The position numbers and the translations under genes were made by a program. Positions 59,225 through 64,000 of a DNA stretch of 64,000 bases are shown piece by piece. Positions within the stretch are counted from its first letter, which is position 1, and every line of letters begins with the position of its first letter. Source of the DNA: Utricularia gibba (taxonomy: Eukaryota > Streptophyta > Magnoliopsida > Lamiales > Lentibulariaceae); contig NEEC01000009.1 of the NCBI GenBank assembly GCA_002189035.1, positions 1,488,001 through 1,552,000 on the forward strand, written 5' to 3'. Under the pieces are notes generated by a model. The model was not told the DNA's origin, did no database searches, and was given only the letters and a program-made list of their open reading frames with translations.

Positions 59225-60625
59225 TCACATAACACTACAGGAATTAGGGTTTTCGTCGCTGAACATCTGGGGAGCATGCAGGGAGTAAGGGTAATAGTAA
59301 TAGAACTGGTCTGCAGCGAAGCCTGACCCGTTAAGGATCGGGTGCGGGTGCGGGTGCGGGTGCGGGTGCGGGTAGATGAGATGCGGACCCGGGTGGTTCA
59401 ACGCCGGCTGGGGCGTAATCGGGTTGTGTTGATTCGGAGGCGCTCCTTTGGGCTCCACCGCTCCCCTGGCGACGTCTTTGCCTTCGCTGTTCGCCGGCCG
59501 CATTTGGTCTCCGCCGTTCTTCTTCGCTTTCTCCGCGCCGCCTCCTTTCTCCTTCTTTTCTGGTGCCTTTGGCGGCGGTAATATCTCGACGCTTTTCTTC
59601 ATGTGCTTCTTTAGGGACTCGGCCAATGCGTCCATGTCCATGGCGCCAATTACCGTCACCAGCTCTTTCTGCCGGTCGATTTTCATGTCCTTGAACCCTT
59701 TGCTTTTCATTATTTTCCGGCGGATTTTCTGGACACAGCCTTCGCAGTGTAGGTTCATCTTCATCACCGCTGTCGTCACCAGCTGAAAAATTTCAGAACA
59801 GTAAGTAGCGGTAATGTAAGCCAGATCTGTGAGGTAACCAGGGAATTACGTGCAGTGAGCGGAAATTGGAATTCGACAAAGACCGCCATTATTGCGTTTG
59901 CGAATATAGTACTACCAAACAGAGGCGCAGGATAAGGAAGAAGACGGAGCACGATAACAGAGGAAAATGGGCGTTCAATTGTAGTATGTACCTCCTTTTC
60001 TTCGACCTTGTTGCTGCTTTTGCTCTTCTTTACAACTTCGTTCTTACTTTTGCTATCGTTTTTCTGTTTCCCGGAGGTTGAAGAAGGTGTGAGTAGTTGG
60101 AATTTGATGTGGGTTTTCTCCTCCACGCACCGCCGGAGCTCCTCCGGTTCAACTTTTCCCATCACTGTGATCTTCTGGCCGCCAATGGCGGCTGAATCTA
60201 CACCTACAAATCCACCAAAATCACGCCACCCCAACTTCAGAAACCATGAAAATTACGAGCAAGAAACGCAGGAAAAGCTCTTCACCATCCAAAGTTCGAA
60301 CGAAGTTCAAGACATTGGAGCCACAGGCGTCGCAGTGGAAATCTGCCTTCATAACCACGGTAATGCTGCTGCTCTTGCACTCTCTTTTCATGCCATCTTC
60401 CTCCTTGGTTCCTCCACTGCTCTTCTTGATCTTCTGTAAGACCTAAACCCCATCCAAAACCCAGAACACAAAAGGCTTCACTTTCAACTCACCGCAAAAG
60501 TAAAAAAGAACGAAACCACTCACCGGCTTTTCTGCAACTTCCATGAACAAAGCTCTGAGCTTCGAAATGCACAGATTTAATTTATCAGGATCTGAAACCA
60601 AACGCTTCTTGGCGGTGGTTGGCAT
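59225..60625 (-). CDS. Heavy-metal-associated isoprenylated plant protein (HIPP) with two HMA domains
   Basis: Predicted farnesylated metallochaperone. The first exon starts MPTTAKKRLVSDPDKLNLC at 60625. The next carries the first HMA half, ITVVMKADFHCDACGSNVLNFVRTL (about 60310-60350). It joins in frame to DSAAIGGQKITVMGKVEPEELRRCVEEKTHI (about 60100-60200) and a Lys-rich linker. The last exon (from about 59779) carries the second HMA, AVMKMNLHCEGCVQKIRRKI, and a Lys/Pro-rich linker. A His-Pro run (PHPHPHPHPHP), a Tyr-rich patch and the CaaX box CSVM end it, with the stop at 59225-59227. Both CxxC metal sites are intact (CDAC and CEGC). Related Arabidopsis genes are At2g28090 and At5g60800 (from memory). 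Confidence 0.92.
59340..59373. repeat. Coding hexanucleotide microsatellite (GGGTGC)n
   Basis: More than five perfect six-base units within the HIPP last exon. Read on the minus strand they encode the His-Pro run. In-frame length changes would only add or remove HP pairs. Confidence 0.9.
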
Positions 60626-61424
60626 TGCAGGAGGAGGAGAACGGTAAAAGAACTTCCGGCGTCGCGGGCTTATCGATAACTTACAGTCGTGGCCTCGGTA
60701 GTGGGGTGGCTGTAAAAAAAAACCTCCCTTTAAATCTAAATACCTACGTGGCTTTTAGTTGGGCCTGGACTACCTTTTTGGGCCTCCAAATACATACATG
60801 CCTTTCTTTTTTTATTATTTCTTTAGTTTGAAAAATGTTTATTTCTAATTTTAAAGTTTTAAAATAAAATATTCCTATAAAACTCAATATTCATTAAAAT
60901 CAAGAATATTGGGCCGATTGCAAAGAGAATTTGGCTTTAAATGAGTCGATAAGCATTAAACGTGATTTGAGAATTAAAAACGTAATCAATGATGTTTTAA
61001 ACTAAAATCCATCAAAAGTGAAATATTCGGTGCTAATCTATCATTAATAAATTTTTATTTTCATACGTAAAATTTGGGAATTAAATATAATAATGAGGGA
61101 CTATTTATGTTATCTTTATTAAATATTAAAAACTAACCGTGTCAATTTTAAAAATGTTAGGGGTTGATATGATCAAGTACACACATTAAAACCTTTATTT
61201 GGCATAATTTCTTAAAAAAATCAATTTTCTAGAATTGGATATAAAAAATACAAATTGAAATTCTGCAAATTACAAATATTTCTAAATTTTTAAATTTTTT
61301 ATACCAATATAATAATACACTGTTCAAGCCGCAGACTCAGAGTGACTCTGCAAGGTACAGGTGACCGAAGTCACCGGCGTCAACGGCAGCACTAAACGGA
61401 ACCGGTTGCAGGGGTTGTTTTGCG
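60626..61424. other. Intergenic, HIPP promoter and 4CL-like 3' flank
   Basis: About 800 bases, AT-rich between 60780 and 61320. No gene recognised. Confidence 0.5.
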
Positions 61425-63679
61425 TCACATCTTCGATAGAACCTTTTCGATGAGTTCCCTTCTGAGTATCTTCCCTGATGCTGATTTGGGGACGGAGTTT
61501 ATAAACGACACCCTCTTCAGTCTCTTGTACGGCGCCACCTGATTGATACCAAGGAAATTTCAGAGATGGTCGCCGGCGTAGAACATGTCAAAACACAGTT
61601 CATGGCAGAATAGAAGGTAGTGATGGCGAATGTCCTCAAGTGCAAAACACAGTCTTTGGCATGTTAATGAAGCTTTGAGGACATGGGTTGTGGTGTTTCT
61701 GTTTAAAAATCTGGTCTTGGTTCTCGGGAACATTACCTGTTCTGCAATGAACCCCTTGACGCCTTCTTCGGTCAATGAACTTGCCGGGGAACGCACGACG
61801 TACGCGATGGGGACTTCACCCGCTTCTTCATCAGGAAACCTGCAAAGAATGATTGTGGTTTCAGGTCATTGGAATTGCCAATAGCCTCCAAGCTCGATTA
61901 TCGATCATGGCATCAGTTACTTGGGAAGCTATAGCAAAAGCCATTCACATGGAAAAACGCTGACGACTCACGGGATGACAACAGCGTCGAGTATCTCCGG
62001 GTGGGAGATGAGCAGCCCTTCAAGCTCCGCTGGAGCAACCTGAGGAGAAACCAGTTGAGTTTTGTGTGTGTAAACAGATAAATGGAATATTGAATCTGAA
62101 CTATCTTTCTCGTGCTTCCAACTTACCTGGAAACCTTTGTATTTTATGAGCTCCTTTATGCGGTCAACAACATAAAGCTGACCTTCGTCATCGAAGTATC
62201 CCAGATCTCCTGTATGAACCCATCCATGCTTATCTATCATGAGTTTAGTCGCCTGTTCATTGTTAAAATAACCTGCAGAAAGATGTTGGCATTCAAGTTT
62301 TCTTGCCAGGTGATACTTCAAATGGCTCATTTGCTCTTTGCAAGATTTGATTTTTACAGGATATAGTTAGAGAACAGATGGAGGTTTACCTGACAACATA
62401 TTTGGGCCACGCACACATATTTCTCCGACCTGGCCAGGAGGAAGGGGCTTCAGCTTGTCAATGCTCAATATTCTGCATTCCACTCCAGGAACAAGCGTCC
62501 CTGCAGAACCTGAAAATCGAGTCCCCATGTGTGGATTCTCAAGTGAGATGATACCACAGGTTTCAGTCATTCCATAGCCCTGAAAGATGGAGATCCTTAG
62601 GCTCAGAGAATGGTAAGCACATTGTACCATCATAGGAAGTTCATCTTATAGCTAAGCCTAGCTACCTGGCAAACAACAGCTTGAGGGAAGTTCTTTGCAC
62701 ACTCAATCATCAGTTCTCTTCCAAGTGGTGCAGCCCCTGATCCAATCATCTTCAAGGAAGACAGATTATACTTCTTGACTACGCTATTCTTAGCCAGTGC
62801 CAGTATAATCGGGGCACAACGAAGAGATGAGTCACCCTGTGTGCTTCCACTGCCTTTAACATGAGTTCTAAGTCGAACTTCGACATGGAGACAATTGCGT
62901 TGCCACGCTGCAGTTGTGCATACAGGATAACAGAGGCGCCAAAAACATGAAACATAGGCAAAGCACAAAGTAGAACGTTGTGCTTTTCCCCTGCTAGTTC
63001 TTGATCTACAGTAGCCATCAATGAGGAAGAAATGAAATTTCTGTGCGTAAGGATAACACCTTTGCTTTCCCCTGTGGTTCCAGAAGAGTACAATAACACG
63101 GCGGTGTCATCCTGCTTGATTCCATGAGAATTATCTATCAAATCAGCAGACCCTTCATTGTTTACAAGCTTGTGGAACGTAGTGATCCAAGGAATTTTCC
63201 CGATGGGCAGAATCGAATCCTTTCTGGAGCCCAGAATAATCACAGGCAAACCCAAATCTTTGACCTTAGGAAGTAAATTCTCTACAGTAATGACAAGCGT
63301 AGGCTTCGAGTTTTGAACCTGTTTCGATATCTCACCGACGGTATACATGGGGTTAACCGTGGAAACGATAGCCCCAATTGCAACAACGCCATAAAAACAG
63401 ATAGGAAACTGGGCAGAATTGGGGAGAAAAGAAGAAGAACATCATTTTTTTTGACGCCCAGTTGCAGCAATCCAACGGAAGCTCTGGCGACAACAGATTT
63501 GAACTGGGAGAAGGAAAAAACTTCACCAGTATCAAAATCTATAATGGCTGGCTTATCCGAGTAAGAGGATGAGTTTCTGAATAGAAACGAAGCCATTGAA
63601 AGATGGGAGTCCTTGGGGAACAAGACCGGCGGCCTCAACGATCTGTATACCCATCACGACCATACCCAGATTTCTCCAT
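61425..63679 (-). CDS. 4CLL7-like: 4-coumarate:CoA ligase-like acyl-activating enzyme, 4CLL7-type, peroxisomal (three frame breaks)
   Basis: ANL-superfamily enzyme that adenylates a carboxylic acid and transfers it to CoA. The ATG at 63679 gives [10 protein letters not shown], as in Arabidopsis At4g05160. Motifs in order are [54 protein letters not shown] (P-loop, about 63070), [69 protein letters not shown] and [15 protein letters not shown] (catalytic Lys). The C-terminus is SKM, a plant PTS1 peroxisome signal, with the stop at 61425-61427. The frame breaks at three short runs: CCC 63650-63652, GGGG 63421-63424 and GGGG 62811-62814. Each is cured by one added base of the same kind. All motifs are intact, so I favour consensus error over a pseudogene. 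Confidence 0.88.
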
Positions 63680-64000
63680 ATTCTTGGTTTCCCCGCCCCC
63701 CCCCTGGGAACTTCGTCGGGACTCCCCACAAGGAAGGTGAAGAGATTGGATTGGACTTCTCCACACAAGCAGAAGTTCCTCTCAGAAGGGAATTAAAAAA
63801 TAGTAATGCGAAAACTCCAGATTGATAGCATTAGGCCATTGACCCTTCCCCAGCCACTCAGTAATATGATTTACAATGCACAATGGTTGACCAACATAAT
63901 CTTACAGTCTCAAGAAGGATTTTTTATGTGATTATTACACGATACTCGTTCAACAACAATTGTAGAGTCTCGACCACACACTCGTGTACACATTTTCTGC
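63680..64000. promoter_or_regulatory. 5' flank of the 4CL-like gene
   Basis: Upstream sequence of the minus-strand ligase gene up to the window edge. It should hold the leader and part of the promoter. Nothing else is recognised. Confidence 0.4.

Noticed and set aside
61425-63679. 4CL-like gene as a pseudogene
   Set aside because: All three breaks are one-base shortfalls at short homopolymers, and every catalytic motif, splice site and the PTS1 tail is intact.
1-64000. CRISPR arrays, phage, insertion sequences, tRNA or rRNA genes
   Set aside because: No regularly spaced repeats, no terminal inverted repeats with target duplications, no integrase or reverse transcriptase motifs, and no tRNA-like A/B boxes were recognised by eye. 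The region is an ordinary gene-rich plant segment.

Overview
The window is nuclear DNA from a flowering plant, most likely a eudicot. The genes are split into many short exons by AT-rich GT-AG introns. Their products are plant-specific (an HD-ZIP III factor, an ARF, a chloroplast Cpn60, an S40 protein, HIPP, SnRK1 beta-gamma-type and ATL families), and intergenic DNA is AT-rich with microsatellites. I see no sign of a prokaryotic, organellar or viral sequence and no intact transposon.

Left to right: a GH35 beta-galactosidase (+, 1.8-5.6 kb); an ATL31/ATL6-type RING-H2 E3 ligase (+, 6.1-7.1); a CCCH zinc-finger/TRM2-type tRNA uracil-5-methyltransferase (+, 7.3-11.0); a small proline-rich membrane protein (-, 11.4-11.8); a PDIL1-3/1-4-type protein disulfide isomerase ending in KDEL (-, 12.4-15.3); ribosomal protein L12/uL11 (-, 15.9-16.4); an S40/DUF584 gene (+, 16.8-17.2); MON1/SAND (+, 17.7-21.4); a REVOLUTA-type HD-ZIP III gene (+, 24.3-28.5); an ARF17-type auxin response factor (-, 29.0-30.8); a GILT thiol reductase locus with two candidate first exons (-, 32.0-33.9); a UDP-xylose transporter (-, 34.0-36.0); a DUF707 membrane protein (-, 37.3-40.4); an alpha carbonic anhydrase (-, 41.4-42.7); a DUF547/MIP1-type coiled-coil protein (-, 43.2-45.8); an ABCG28-type transporter (-, 46.4-51.0); chloroplast Cpn60 alpha (+, 51.4-54.0); SnRK1 subunit KIN-beta-3 (+, 58.5-59.0); a two-HMA-domain HIPP metallochaperone (-, 59.2-60.6); and a 4CL-like peroxisomal acyl-CoA ligase (-, 61.4-63.7).

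The genes do not form a pathway. They are ordinary plant neighbours. Two of them are textbook microRNA targets: the miR165/166 site of the REVOLUTA-type gene is formed only after splicing, and the ARF carries a miR160 site. The gene order, compared from memory, interleaves genes that in Arabidopsis lie in two separate blocks (At2g28xxx and At5g60xxx), as expected of an unduplicated ancestral-like segment.

Five genes (beta-galactosidase, ATL, proline-rich protein, S40, 4CL-like) need one-base frame corrections, nearly all at a short homopolymer that looks one base too short. This pattern looks more like consensus errors than gene death. I did not find a convincing undescribed system. The most unusual locus is the GILT region, where two different redox-half first exons can both splice in phase to one set of downstream exons.
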